This document shows, piece after piece, positions 24,222-32,677 of a stretch of DNA of 64,000 bases. Source of the DNA: Marinobacter daepoensis DSM 16072 (GTDB taxonomy: Bacteria; Pseudomonadota; Gammaproteobacteria; Pseudomonadales; Oleiphilaceae); NCBI RefSeq assembly GCF_000421165.1, contig NZ_ATWI01000010.1, positions 248,001-312,000 on the forward strand, written 5' to 3'. The notes under the pieces are model-generated. The model did no database searches, had not been told where the DNA came from, and was given only the letters and a program-made list of their open reading frames with translations. The first letter of the stretch is position 1. Each line of letters begins with the position of its first letter. A program made the position numbers and the translations under genes.

Positions 24222-25286
24222 TCAGACTTTACCCGTGAGCTTCATGAAGTCCCGGAGGATGCTTCCCACCCGGCCGGAATAGTCGGGATCTCGTTTGGAA
24301 ATCTCGTCGATCACTTCCAGAGATTTCGAGCGAATCATCGCCACGGAGTCCTCGTTCATCTGAACGATTTCTCCCTTATGTTCGGTCTGGAAGTCCTGCA
24401 TGCGTTGCAGGTCCCTCACCATGAACATACCGGCGGCCTCCAGGTGGGTAGCCAGAACGGCGTCTTCAATCACCTTCTTGAAGTCCATTCCCAGCTTCTC
24501 CCACGCCTTCAGGGAGACAAAGACCTCGCTATTCTGGTGAGAGGCCAGGTTGGGCTGAATGATGTATTTGGTCACTTCCTGCAGGTTCATACCCCATCCT
24601 GCCGATACGCCCCCCCAGTGTGCGCCATCAACCACGCCAGTTTGCAGGGCCTGATACAGTTCTCCGCCACTGATGGACACAGGCGCTGCCCCCATCTTTT
24701 CGAAGACCTGTGCTGAGGTGCCGTTGGAGCGGACCTTGAACCCTTCAAAATCTTTTGGGGTTTCAAGGCGTTTGTTGCTGTAGAGAGCGGTTCCGCCATT
24801 CGATACCGGCCCTACCTGGTAGACGCCGCGTGTGGCGTAGGCCTCTCGAATAACCTTCAGGGCTCCCATGTCGTGCAGGAAAAACTGCATTTCCTCAATC
24901 GAATCCCAGGTTCCGAAGTTCCCGGTCAGATGGCCGGCAACGGGAATGTCGCCTACCCAGTAGGCGGGATAAATGAGAGCGCCGTCCAGTGTGCCGCGGC
25001 GGACCCCCCGGAGAACGTCTCCCGTCGAGATGATGGAATTGGGTTGGTGGGTTTCAATCTCAAGCTCGCCATTTGTGGCTTCCTGGATGCGGCGAGCGAG
25101 CCCGTTGAAAATCGGGTCGTAATACCAGTTTCCGGTTGGCCAGTGTGTCTGGAACTTCCATTTGATTTTCTTTTTGGGCGATGCAATCACGGCCGGGGCT
25201 GAAAGCCCTGCGGCGGCAACGGTTACGGCGGCAGCCGATCCCTTGGTGAGAAAGGCGCGGCGATTTATTGTCTTTGTATTTTTCAT
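24222..25286 (-). CDS. TRAP transporter solute-binding protein (DctP family), Tat-exported
   Basis: 354 residues. The N-terminus NRRAFLTKG followed by a hydrophobic stretch to APAVIA is a twin-arginine signal, uncommon but known for TRAP binding proteins. The mature part begins KKKIKWKFQTHWP. FEGFKVRSNG carries Arg186 at the position of the conserved arginine that salt-bridges a substrate carboxylate. It is last in the operon CoA ligase, small permease, large permease, binding protein, so it probably delivers the organic acid used by the adjacent 4-hydroxy-acid-type pathway. Confidence 0.92.
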   Translation of the reverse strand: MKNTKTINRRAFLTKGSAAAVTVAAAGLSAPAVIASPKKKIKWKFQTHWPTGNWYYDPIFNGLARRIQEATNGELEIETHQPNSIISTGDVLRGVRRGTLDGALIYPAYWVGDIPVAGHLTGNFGTWDSIEEMQFFLHDMGALKVIREAYATRGVYQVGPVSNGGTALYSNKRLETPKDFEGFKVRSNGTSAQVFEKMGAAPVSISGGELYQALQTGVVDGAHWGGVSAGWGMNLQEVTKYIIQPNLASHQNSEVFVSLKAWEKLGMDFKKVIEDAVLATHLEAAGMFMVRDLQRMQDFQTEHKGEIVQMNEDSVAMIRSKSLEVIDEISKRDPDYSGRVGSILRDFMKLTGKV

Positions 25287-25315
25287 ATCACTCTCTTTCG
25301 CTGTGTAGACAGGGG

Positions 25316-26623
25316 TCAGGATTTAGTGAGTAGCCTTACGCCGTCCGTCAGGATGGACGGAAACGCAAGGAGGAAAACACCGAACAGAATCATCAGGACG
25401 ACATAGGGAAATACACTTCTGTAGAGGTCCAGAATGGAGGTTTGAGGGCTCAGGGTCTTGAGGTAGAAGATGTTGTAGCCGAACGGTGGCGATATGTAGC
25501 CAACGCAGAGATTGAGCTGGAAGATCACCGCGAACCAGATGGGATCGAACCCCAGTTGTGTGACCACGGGCATGAAGATGGGCATCACCAGCAGAATGAT
25601 GCCAATGGGGTCCAGAAACATGCCAAGAATGAACCCGGCCACTTGCATGATGAGAATAAGCAGCCAGGGGGAAATGTCGAGAGACAGCAGGAATGACTGA
25701 ATAAAGTCGATGCCGTTGGCGGCGGAATACACCGACACAAACGCACTGGCGCCAAAGATGATCCACAGGACCATGCCGCTCATGGTGGCAGTTGAGTAGC
25801 CGACGTCTTTTAGAAAGGCCCAGTTAAGCTCGCCCCTTATGGCAATCGCGATCAGCACGGCGGCCGCGCCAACAGCCGCCGCTTCGGTTGGCGTTGCGAT
25901 GCCCAGGAAGATGGAGAGCAGCACAACGGAAATAATGCCGACAGGGAGAATCACCGCCCGAAGAGAGTGGATCTTTTCGGTCAGTGGAACGCTTTCGGTG
26001 GCCGCCGGGGCCTTTTCGGGTTGCAGGTTCGCTTTGATGACGACGTACGCGAGGATCACCGCCAGCATGCCCAGCCCGGCGATCAGGCCTCCCATAAAGA
26101 GCTTGCCGATCGACAGACCGGTACTCATACCAATAACGATCAAGGTGATGGACGGCGGAATCAGAATGCCGAGGGTGCCCGCCGCGCCGATGGTACCGAG
26201 CACGAATTTCTTATCGTAGCCATGCTTGTCCATGGCCGGCATGCCCACCATGCCGGTGGTCAGGGTCGAGGCGGCACAACTGCCGGTCATGGCCGACAGA
26301 AGCGAAGCAAATCCCGTGGTGCCGACCAGAAGGCCGCCGTTCACCTTGCCCGACCATAAATGGAAGGCGAGATAGAGGTCTGACGCAATCTTCGATTTGC
26401 CCAGTGAGATCCCCATCATCACGAACAGCGGGATGGCCGCCAGTGAAATGGACCACATGCTGGCAAAGGTGGCAGATAGAATGGGAAACAGGCCGTTCAG
26501 GCCATTCATGATCACCACGAAGATGACCGCAACCGACCCCAGTGCGAACGCCAGTGATACGCCCGCCAGGATGAAAACGAGCAGCAGTCCGAACATCCCC
26601 GCGGTTAGTAGTTCAGGTGACAT
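25316..26623 (-). CDS. TRAP transporter large permease, DctM-like
   Basis: 435 residues with about twelve hydrophobic segments. Conserved DctM features include GMVGMPAMDKHGYDKKFV and GTIGAAGTLGILIPPSI, then TPTEAAAVGAAAVL and MFLDPIGIILLVMPIFMP. It couples sodium influx to solute uptake. The ATG at 26623 lies 3 nt after the small-subunit stop, and the binding-protein gene follows after 29 nt. Confidence 0.95.
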   Translation of the reverse strand: MSPELLTAGMFGLLLVFILAGVSLAFALGSVAVIFVVIMNGLNGLFPILSATFASMWSISLAAIPLFVMMGISLGKSKIASDLYLAFHLWSGKVNGGLLVGTTGFASLLSAMTGSCAASTLTTGMVGMPAMDKHGYDKKFVLGTIGAAGTLGILIPPSITLIVIGMSTGLSIGKLFMGGLIAGLGMLAVILAYVVIKANLQPEKAPAATESVPLTEKIHSLRAVILPVGIISVVLLSIFLGIATPTEAAAVGAAAVLIAIAIRGELNWAFLKDVGYSTATMSGMVLWIIFGASAFVSVYSAANGIDFIQSFLLSLDISPWLLILIMQVAGFILGMFLDPIGIILLVMPIFMPVVTQLGFDPIWFAVIFQLNLCVGYISPPFGYNIFYLKTLSPQTSILDLYRSVFPYVVLMILFGVFLLAFPSILTDGVRLLTKS

Positions 26624-26626
26624 GGC

Positions 26627-27133
26627 TTACCCTTCAGTTTTTTGTTTTGGTTTTATGAACTCAAGGCTTGAGGCGATGACGCCGCTCAGCCCCTGCAGGA
26701 GAATCAGGGCGCTCCCGACAAAGAGCGCAAGATGGACAGGCCACATGGGGTGGCGCAGGGCACTGTCGTCTACCTCATTGAAATCCCAGGCGTCCATGAA
26801 ATAGAACCAGGCCTCGTAGGTGAGCGCCAGGGTCCAGATCACCAGAGCCACGTAGTTGAGGGTGTCGGCAAAGGCATTCCAGCGGGGGGACCGGGTGTTC
26901 AACAGAATGTCGACCCGAACGTGCCCGCCTTTGATCAGGGTATAGGCACCGATCAGGATGAAGTAACCCGCAAAAATGCGCTGGGTGTAGCCCGGGGCCC
27001 ACACCGACGGAGCGTTGAAGGCATACCTCGCGATCACCTCATAAATGACGATGGCCATGCCAATGAACACGGCAAAGCTGCAGAGCTTCCCGATAGCCAG
27101 ATTGAACGATTCAATGATTCTGAGAGGATTCAT
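26627..27133 (-). CDS. TRAP transporter small permease, DctQ-like
   Basis: 168 residues with four hydrophobic segments. The pattern YAFNAPSVWAPGYTQRIFAGYF followed by GGHVRVDIL is typical of DctQ proteins. It assembles with DctM in the inner membrane. It lies 52 nt after the CoA ligase gene, so ligase and transporter are one transcription unit. Confidence 0.92.
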   Translation of the reverse strand: MNPLRIIESFNLAIGKLCSFAVFIGMAIVIYEVIARYAFNAPSVWAPGYTQRIFAGYFILIGAYTLIKGGHVRVDILLNTRSPRWNAFADTLNYVALVIWTLALTYEAWFYFMDAWDFNEVDDSALRHPMWPVHLALFVGSALILLQGLSGVIASSLEFIKPKQKTEG

Positions 27134-27185
27134 GGCGTTCTCTGTTGTTGTGTTGAGATCACGACCGCACCACGATCAGTGGGCG

Positions 27186-28784
27186 CTAGGCCCACTGATA
27201 CCGGGTAAAGTTCTCCCGAAGGGTCTTTTTGCTCACTTTGCCTGTGGCGGTATGGGGCAGGGCGTTAACAAACTCGCAGGCATTGGGGACCCACCACTTG
27301 GGTACCTTGCCGTCCAGGTAGTGCAGTAGTTCTGCCGGCTCCAGGGCGGGATAATGCTCATCGGGGACCACCACCAGCAGTGGGCGCTCACTCCAGTGCT
27401 GGTGGGCAACGCCAATCACCACGGCTTCGCGGACCCCGGGGTGAGACATAATGACGTTTTCGATTTCGATTGAACTGATCCACTCACCGCCGGACTTGAT
27501 CACGTCCTTAACCCGGTCGGTAATGCGCATGTAGCCGGAAGGGTCGATCGTGGCAACGTCACCGGTATTGAACCAGTCGTGATCCTGAGGTTTGCCATAG
27601 TAGGCGCTGCAAGCCCAGGGGCCACGGATTTCAAGAACCCCCGTTGTCTCTCCGTCGTGGGGCAGGCTGTTGCCATCTTCGTCCACAATGCGCATCTGGA
27701 CGCCAAACAAGGGGCGGCCGGATTTCAGGCGCTGATCGGCTCGGACATCATCCTCAAGCTGATCGTGGCCCGGCAGATAGCGGTTGTAGCTGCCGATGGG
27801 GCTGAGTTCCGTCATGCCCCAGCCGTTCTCCAGCCGGACACCGTGTTGGTCCATATCGTGGTAGAGCTGGAGGGCGCCTGCTGCGCCCCCGATAACCCCT
27901 CGGGACAAACTCGGAATGCGGGTGCCCGATGCGTTCAGGTACTGATTGATGCCATTCCAGAGCGTTGGCACGCCGAGCGAAAACGTTACCTGTTCCCGAT
28001 TGATGAGGTCGGTCATGGCCGAGGCATCGGCCACGTGGGGGCCGGGGAGCACGAGGGCCGCGCCGGCCATGGGCGCGCTGTAGGGCATACACCAGGCATT
28101 GACATGGAACATGGGGACCAGGGGCATGACAACATCTTCAGACGTCAGCCCGATGTGGCTGGCCATGTTCTGGGACATGCACTGTAAGACGATGCTTCGA
28201 TGGCTGCCGAGAACACCCTTGGGATCGCCGGTGGTCCCGGAGGTGTAGCACAAGTTGCTGGCCCGGTTTTCGTCCAGATCGGGCCAGTCGTAGGTGCTTT
28301 GTTCACGGCTGAGCAAACTCTCATAAGCCAGCAGGTTCGGAAGCGAGCTTTTGGGCAGTTCGCTGGCCGGGCAAAGAGCAATCCAGTGCCTGACGGTTGG
28401 CAAATGCGGCTGAAGCGATTCCATCATGGGAATGAATTCAGGGTCGATGAACAGAGCTTCATCCTCGGCATCGTTGATGATGAAACGTATCTGTTCCGGG
28501 AAGAGTTTTGGGTTGACCGTGTGGCAGATGCGGCCAGTGCAGGGAATGGCGTAGTGCAATTCGAAATGCCGGTGGTCGTTCCAGGCCAGGGTGCCAACTC
28601 TGGCTTCTGCGCTCAGAGCCAGTCGGTCCAGGGCGTGAGCCAGCCGGGCGACCCGTTCGAACGCCTCCAGGTAGGTCAGTCTGGAAAAACCGCCATCGGC
28701 CCGGCGGGAAACGAGTTTGGTGTCTGCGGCAACCGTTGCAGCATGGGACATTATGCTTTTGATGTTCAGAGGAACATCCATCAT
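27186..28784 (-). CDS. AMP-forming acyl-CoA ligase, LvaE-like position
   Basis: 532 residues from the ATG at 28782-28784 (MMDVPLNIKSIM), preceded by GAAAGG; an in-frame start at 28850 is possible but would add an unconserved stretch. Motifs are CYTSGTTGDPKGVLGSH, the GWGMTELSP region, WFNTGDVATIDPSGYMRI, VIKSGGEWISS and a terminal TGKVSKKTLRE. It belongs to the fatty-acyl-CoA synthetase group. In the P. putida lva operon a CoA synthetase (LvaE) activates levulinate, and this gene has that place. A sigma-54 promoter and a leader hairpin precede it. Confidence 0.9.
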   Translation of the reverse strand: MMDVPLNIKSIMSHAATVAADTKLVSRRADGGFSRLTYLEAFERVARLAHALDRLALSAEARVGTLAWNDHRHFELHYAIPCTGRICHTVNPKLFPEQIRFIINDAEDEALFIDPEFIPMMESLQPHLPTVRHWIALCPASELPKSSLPNLLAYESLLSREQSTYDWPDLDENRASNLCYTSGTTGDPKGVLGSHRSIVLQCMSQNMASHIGLTSEDVVMPLVPMFHVNAWCMPYSAPMAGAALVLPGPHVADASAMTDLINREQVTFSLGVPTLWNGINQYLNASGTRIPSLSRGVIGGAAGALQLYHDMDQHGVRLENGWGMTELSPIGSYNRYLPGHDQLEDDVRADQRLKSGRPLFGVQMRIVDEDGNSLPHDGETTGVLEIRGPWACSAYYGKPQDHDWFNTGDVATIDPSGYMRITDRVKDVIKSGGEWISSIEIENVIMSHPGVREAVVIGVAHQHWSERPLLVVVPDEHYPALEPAELLHYLDGKVPKWWVPNACEFVNALPHTATGKVSKKTLRENFTRYQWA

Positions 28785-28833
28785 CAAGCCTTTCAAGGCA
28801 GGCCTCCGGGTATTGTTTCTTGTTGTATCGGCT

Positions 28834-28851
28834 GGTGCAGGCGTCTGCACC
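28834..28851 (-). repeat. Hairpin in the predicted leader of the CoA ligase-TRAP operon
   Basis: Arms GGTGCAG (28834-28840) and CTGCACC (28845-28851) enclose GCGT. It lies between the predicted sigma-54 start (near 28873) and the start codon at 28784. It has no T tract. It may affect mRNA stability or translation; a regulator site is an alternative. Confidence 0.45.
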
Positions 28852-28882
28852 GGGCGTTCAATGTGTCGGTACTTACGACGTC

Positions 28883-28899
28883 AGCAGAATGTGTGCCAA
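28883..28899 (-). promoter_or_regulatory. Sigma-54 promoter of the CoA ligase-TRAP operon
   Basis: The minus strand reads TTGGCACACATTCTGCT, matching the TTGGCACG-N4-TTGCT consensus in all key positions. The -24 GG (28897-28896) and -12 GC (28885-28884) have exactly 10 nt between them. Transcription would start near 28873, leaving a leader of about 90 nt. The activator is encoded immediately upstream (29020-30984). Confidence 0.8.
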
Positions 28900-28981
28900 T
28901 TCTGGCGCTGCACGGTTGTTACAGCGCCAGGCTTGGTGGGAGGGGGTGTTGTCGTGGTTGGGAAAGGCAGGGCGGCGTTTC

Positions 28982-29007
28982 AAAACTGAAACTGCTGTTT
29001 CAGTTTT
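28982..29007. promoter_or_regulatory. Long perfect palindrome, probable upstream activator site
   Basis: AAAACTGAAAC (28982-28992) and GTTTCAGTTTT (28997-29007) are perfect 11-bp arms around TGCT. It lies about 110-135 nt upstream of the predicted sigma-54 start and 13 nt after the activator gene's stop. TGAAA/TTTCA halves are shared with the 31052-31067 palindrome. It might instead act as a terminator of the activator gene, since T residues follow the stem, so the role is not settled. Confidence 0.6.
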
Positions 29008-29019
29008 TGGTCAGGTGTT

Positions 29020-30984
29020 TCAGCTTTGAGTTTGCCCCTGAGCGCGGCGTAGCCGGCGCCAAAGGGTTGAGCGGCTGATCCCCAGGGCCTTGGCGGTCTT
29101 GTTCATATCGCCGTTGTTGGCATCCAGGGTCTCACGGATGAGTGAAATTTCGGCGGCTTTGCCGAAAGAGTGCAGATTCTCTGCTGGCACCTCGGATGCG
29201 GGCTGTTGACGTGCCTCTGAAGCGAAAAGCTCAGGAAACAAGGTGGACAGGGGCTGAGGGTTGTCTGGGAAGCGGCTGAACAGGAAAGCCCGTTCGATAA
29301 TGTTTTCCAGTTCACGAATGTTGCCGTTCCAGGGGTGGTTCAGCAACTTTGGCATCAGCGTTTGCAGCACCTCGTTCATACCCTGTTCGTGGCGGGTATC
29401 GCCCTGGGCGAGATTGCTGGCGATCAGATGGCTGAGCAAAGCAATGTCGGAACTTCTCTGGCGCAATGAGGGTACCGGGATGTTCAGTACGTTGAGCCGA
29501 TAGAACAGATCTTCCCGGAACTGATTACTGGCAATCTGTTGTTGCAGGTTGCGGTGAGTGGCGGCGATAACGCGGATGTTGATCGGAGTGGGCTCTGAAG
29601 CCCCCAGTCTCAGAATCTGCCGCTCCTGCAAGACGCGCAGAAGGCGGGTTTGAAGGTGGATGGGCATGTCTCCGATTTCATCGAGGAAGATGGTGCCATT
29701 GTGGGCTGCTTCGAAAAGCCCGGGTTTGCCGCCTTTGCGACTGCCGGTAAAGGCGCCATCGTCGTAGCCAAACAGCTCACTCTCCAGCAGCGTTTCTGGA
29801 AAAGCCGCGCAGTTGATCGCGACAAACGGCATTTGCTGTCGTTCACTGGCGTTGTGAATGCTCTGTGCGAACAGCTCTTTTCCGGTGCCGCTTTCCCCGG
29901 TAATCAGCACAGTTGAATCGGAATGCGCATACAGTTTTGCCAGCTGAACGGCGTTCTGGAACGCGGTGTCTTTGCCCGCCAGTTGGTCGAAGTCGTACTT
30001 GGCGATGAAATGCCTGGGGCGGCTCTGGGCGCGCAACCGGCGCTCGGTGCGTTGGATTTCCCGGATTTCCTGGCAGGTGAGAATGGCCCCGTCTATCTGG
30101 CCGTTCTCCATAATGGGCAGAACCGAAATCGCCAGGCGTTGGCTGCCAACCGTGCTCAAATGGCTTTCGATGGCGGTTCCCGACGTTAACACTCCATTGA
30201 GATCAATGTCGGGAAAATGTGTTTTGGCCTGATCGCCGATGGCAATGGACCGGAGTGGGTGCAGCAGTGTGTTCATACTGTCGTTCACTGAGAACACCTT
30301 GCCGGATGCGTCCAGAGCGACCACGCCTTCGTTCATATGCTTGAGCACCGCGTGAATACGGCGGTGGTTGTGGGCTTCCTCGGCCCGGCTGTGGCAAATG
30401 GCGAGCGCGTCGTCGAGCGTCAGGCGGACGGCATTGGCGTTGATGGCAAACACGCCTTCTGCCCCGGCGGCTTCGGCAAGATCAACCACGGTGGGCGAGC
30501 CAATGATGACGCGAATGCCCTGATCCACAAAGTCCCGGACTTTGTCGCGGGCGTCGTGCAGCGATGTGTAGACGGCCTGTGAAATCTCGACGGTAAACAG
30601 CCCTGACATTTCCTCAAGCTCTTTCAGTGTTCTCTGATGCGTGAGAATGCCAGCCTTGGTGCCCCGTTCTTTAGCCACATTCAGTGCCCGGATCAGGTCG
30701 TACTCCCCCATTCTGAACGACAGAATAGTCGTGGTGATGTGCTTGCGCAGAAACTCGGCGGAGGCGTCTGAGCAAATCAGAATGTCTGCGCCCTGTGTCT
30801 GTTCCAGGGCCTTGGCGGTGGACAGCAGCTTTTCGACCGAGGTCTCGACAATCTGAATATCCGCCTGCCGCTCATACCGGGGCAGGATTTCGTTCAGTGT
30901 TCGGGTCAGCTTGCTGGGTTGTCCATCGAATGTCAGGTGGCTGATCAGCACCGTGATGCGGGGTTTGAGTGGTTCGGGAGCCAT
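29020..30984 (-). CDS. Sigma-54-dependent activator with PrpR-type N-terminal sensor (LvaR-like position)
   Basis: 654 residues. Residues 1 to about 200 form a PrpR_N-type ligand domain, about 205-315 a PAS domain, then the AAA+ core: Walker A GESGTGKE at 363-370, the sigma-54 loop GAFTGS at 410-415 (usual GAFTGA), Walker B GTIFLDEIGDMP, and a Fis-type helix-turn-helix GDMNKTAKALGISRSTLWRR at the end. It should activate the two sigma-54 promoters flanking it after binding an organic acid or acyl-CoA. The start at 30984 is an ATG. Divergent from the kinase-like operon and upstream of the ligase-TRAP operon. Confidence 0.92.
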   Translation of the reverse strand: MAPEPLKPRITVLISHLTFDGQPSKLTRTLNEILPRYERQADIQIVETSVEKLLSTAKALEQTQGADILICSDASAEFLRKHITTTILSFRMGEYDLIRALNVAKERGTKAGILTHQRTLKELEEMSGLFTVEISQAVYTSLHDARDKVRDFVDQGIRVIIGSPTVVDLAEAAGAEGVFAINANAVRLTLDDALAICHSRAEEAHNHRRIHAVLKHMNEGVVALDASGKVFSVNDSMNTLLHPLRSIAIGDQAKTHFPDIDLNGVLTSGTAIESHLSTVGSQRLAISVLPIMENGQIDGAILTCQEIREIQRTERRLRAQSRPRHFIAKYDFDQLAGKDTAFQNAVQLAKLYAHSDSTVLITGESGTGKELFAQSIHNASERQQMPFVAINCAAFPETLLESELFGYDDGAFTGSRKGGKPGLFEAAHNGTIFLDEIGDMPIHLQTRLLRVLQERQILRLGASEPTPINIRVIAATHRNLQQQIASNQFREDLFYRLNVLNIPVPSLRQRSSDIALLSHLIASNLAQGDTRHEQGMNEVLQTLMPKLLNHPWNGNIRELENIIERAFLFSRFPDNPQPLSTLFPELFASEARQQPASEVPAENLHSFGKAAEISLIRETLDANNGDMNKTAKALGISRSTLWRRLRRAQGQTQS

Positions 30985-31051
30985 GTTGGGTTCTTATTTG
31001 ATGGAAAGGTGTGTGCTCATCCTAACCGCAATCCATTCAGTTCAGAAGTGA

Positions 31052-31067
31052 AATGAAATGTTTCATT
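31052..31067. promoter_or_regulatory. Perfect 7-bp palindrome, probable activator-binding site
   Basis: AATGAAA (31052-31058) and TTTCATT (31061-31067) flank TG. The site is about 120 nt upstream of the predicted start of the kinase-like operon, the normal distance for a sigma-54 enhancer, and about 70 nt from the activator's own start, so autoregulation is also possible. Confidence 0.55.
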
Positions 31068-31157
31068 GTTGAGAGATGGGGTGAGGCGATGCTCTTGAGA
31101 TGGAATATGCTTTTCTTCAAGTGATTGATATTTTGATGGTTATTTTTTTGAAATTTG

Positions 31158-31174
31158 TTGGCCCGCCGTTTGCT
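31158..31174 (+). promoter_or_regulatory. Sigma-54 promoter of the kinase-like/acyl-CoA dehydrogenase operon
   Basis: TTGGCCCGCCGTTTGCT differs from the consensus TTGGCACG-N4-TTGCT at one position. The -24 GG (31160-31161) and -12 GC (31172-31173) are separated by 10 nt. The start would be near 31185, 45 nt before the ATG at 31230. Confidence 0.85.
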
Positions 31175-31229
31175 TTTGGTGCTGAGGAATCACGCTTTGT
31201 GAAATTACAGCAGCAAAAGAGAGCGTTTC

Positions 31230-32294
31230 ATGAATGTTGCACTGAGAGAATCAGGTTCGCAGTCCCCTCTCAACGGTGACTGCTGGGGGTGGCAGAAGAA
31301 GCTGGAGAGCTATCTGACCTGCGTTATGCCGGGCAGTAACGTCGCGATTGTTGGTATGCAGCGGCTGTCTGGAGGTGCCATCCAGGAAAACTGGCTGCTG
31401 GACGTGCACGTCGTTGGAGGCGAAAGGGCTGGAAAGCATCGGTGGGTGCTGCGGACCGACGCCGAGTCTGCCGTTGACGTCAGTATGTCCCGTGCCGATG
31501 AATACGCCGTTCTGACAACCGTTCACGAAGCCGGGGTTGAAGTGCCCGCCCCGTTCTGGCTTTGCACAGACCTGGGCGTGATCGGCCGGGAGTTTTTCGT
31601 GATGCAGGCGGTGGGCGGAACTGCCGCAGGCCACCGGCTCGTCAAGGATGACGCCCTGGTACCTGACCGTCCTGCCCTTTGTCGCGATCTGGGTCGAAAC
31701 CTTGCTCTACTGCACGCGATCAAGCCTCCCTGTCAGACCCTCGACTTTCTGCCAGCCCCCGCGGCAGACCCGGCACAGGCATTGATCACGCAGTACCTGG
31801 GTTTTCTGGATGCGCTGCCCTGGAGTTTCCCTGCCATTGAGTGGGGGCTGCGTTGGCTTCAGCACAACAAACCGGCACCTGCAGAGACGTGCCTCATACA
31901 CCGGGACTTTCGCACCGGAAACTACATGGTCGATCAAGGCAGGGTATCCGGAATTCTCGACTGGGAGTTCACCGCCTGGGGAGACTGGCGTGAAGACCTT
32001 GGCTGGCTGACGGCCCGGTGCTGGCGCTTCGGGAAAAACGAGAATGTGGCGGGGGGCGTTGGCGCCCTGCGCGATGTGATGGCCGGGTATGCCGACGTCT
32101 GCCCACGAACCATTTCTGATGAAGAGCTTAGGTACTGGCAGGTCATGGCGCACGTTCGCTGGGCCATCATTGCGGTGCAGCAAACGGAGCGCCACCTGTC
32201 CGGGCAGCAGCATTCCCTGGAGCTTGCGCTTACCGGGCGGCTGGTGCCAGAACTGGAAAACAACATTCTGCAACTGATGGGAGAGCGGGCATGA
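31230..32294 (+). CDS. Aminoglycoside-phosphotransferase-fold kinase, LvaA-like (4-hydroxyacyl-CoA kinase candidate)
   Basis: 354 residues of the APH fold. The catalytic loop is HRDFRTGN at 224-231 (Asp226 as base, Asn231 metal ligand) and the second metal ligand is Asp244 in ILDWEFTAWGD. Similar proteins are found with acyl-CoA dehydrogenases and, in mammals, fused to them in ACAD10/ACAD11. In the P. putida lva pathway, LvaA phosphorylates the 4-hydroxyl of 4-hydroxyacyl-CoA. Gene order here (kinase, small DUF6285 protein, dehydrogenase, SDR) matches. Antibiotic resistance is therefore unlikely. Overlaps the next gene by 4 nt. Confidence 0.85.
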   Translation: MNVALRESGSQSPLNGDCWGWQKKLESYLTCVMPGSNVAIVGMQRLSGGAIQENWLLDVHVVGGERAGKHRWVLRTDAESAVDVSMSRADEYAVLTTVHEAGVEVPAPFWLCTDLGVIGREFFVMQAVGGTAAGHRLVKDDALVPDRPALCRDLGRNLALLHAIKPPCQTLDFLPAPAADPAQALITQYLGFLDALPWSFPAIEWGLRWLQHNKPAPAETCLIHRDFRTGNYMVDQGRVSGILDWEFTAWGDWREDLGWLTARCWRFGKNENVAGGVGALRDVMAGYADVCPRTISDEELRYWQVMAHVRWAIIAVQQTERHLSGQQHSLELALTGRLVPELENNILQLMGERA

Positions 32295-32677
32295 ACCATC
32301 CAGATGCATCGGAGTTGCTGGCGGCGGCTCGTGAAACGTTGATGAAGGAAGTGTTTCCGGCGGTACCGGACAGTCTGCACTACGAGATCCGAATGATAGC
32401 CAGCGCGATGGGGATTGCTGCTCGGGAGGCAGAGCAGCGTGAGGCGGCCATTCAGGAAGAGATGTCGCTTTGCTCAAGGTTGTTGCCGAAGACGGTCGTT
32501 GTGGGAACAACGTCGCAAGACGAGGCGCGCCGGGCACTGGCGCGGGCTATCCGGGCCGGGCAGTTTGATCAGGAGGCACAGGGTTCGGCCTTGTATGAGG
32601 CGTTGCAACAAATGGTTCAGAGCGCACTGAGGGTCAGCAACCCAAGGCTGGCCAACACAAACGCGGGGGAGGCCTGA
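32291..32677 (+). CDS. DUF6285-type small protein, LvaB-like partner of the kinase
   Basis: 128 residues, mostly helical and charged, with no catalytic motif. The pattern SELLAAARETLMKEVFPAVP followed by YEIRMIASAMGIAAREAE is what I recall for DUF6285. In the lva system the small LvaB protein is needed by the kinase LvaA, which it accompanies. Overlaps of 4 nt with the kinase gene and 1 nt with the phosphatase gene imply stoichiometric synthesis. Assignment to LvaB is by size, pattern and position. Confidence 0.75.
   Translation: MNHPDASELLAAARETLMKEVFPAVPDSLHYEIRMIASAMGIAAREAEQREAAIQEEMSLCSRLLPKTVVVGTTSQDEARRALARAIRAGQFDQEAQGSALYEALQQMVQSALRVSNPRLANTNAGEA

Noticed and set aside
31230..32294. 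Aminoglycoside resistance gene
   Set aside because: The APH fold is real but its neighbours (DUF6285, acyl-CoA dehydrogenase, SDR, CoA ligase) point to 4-hydroxyacyl-CoA metabolism.
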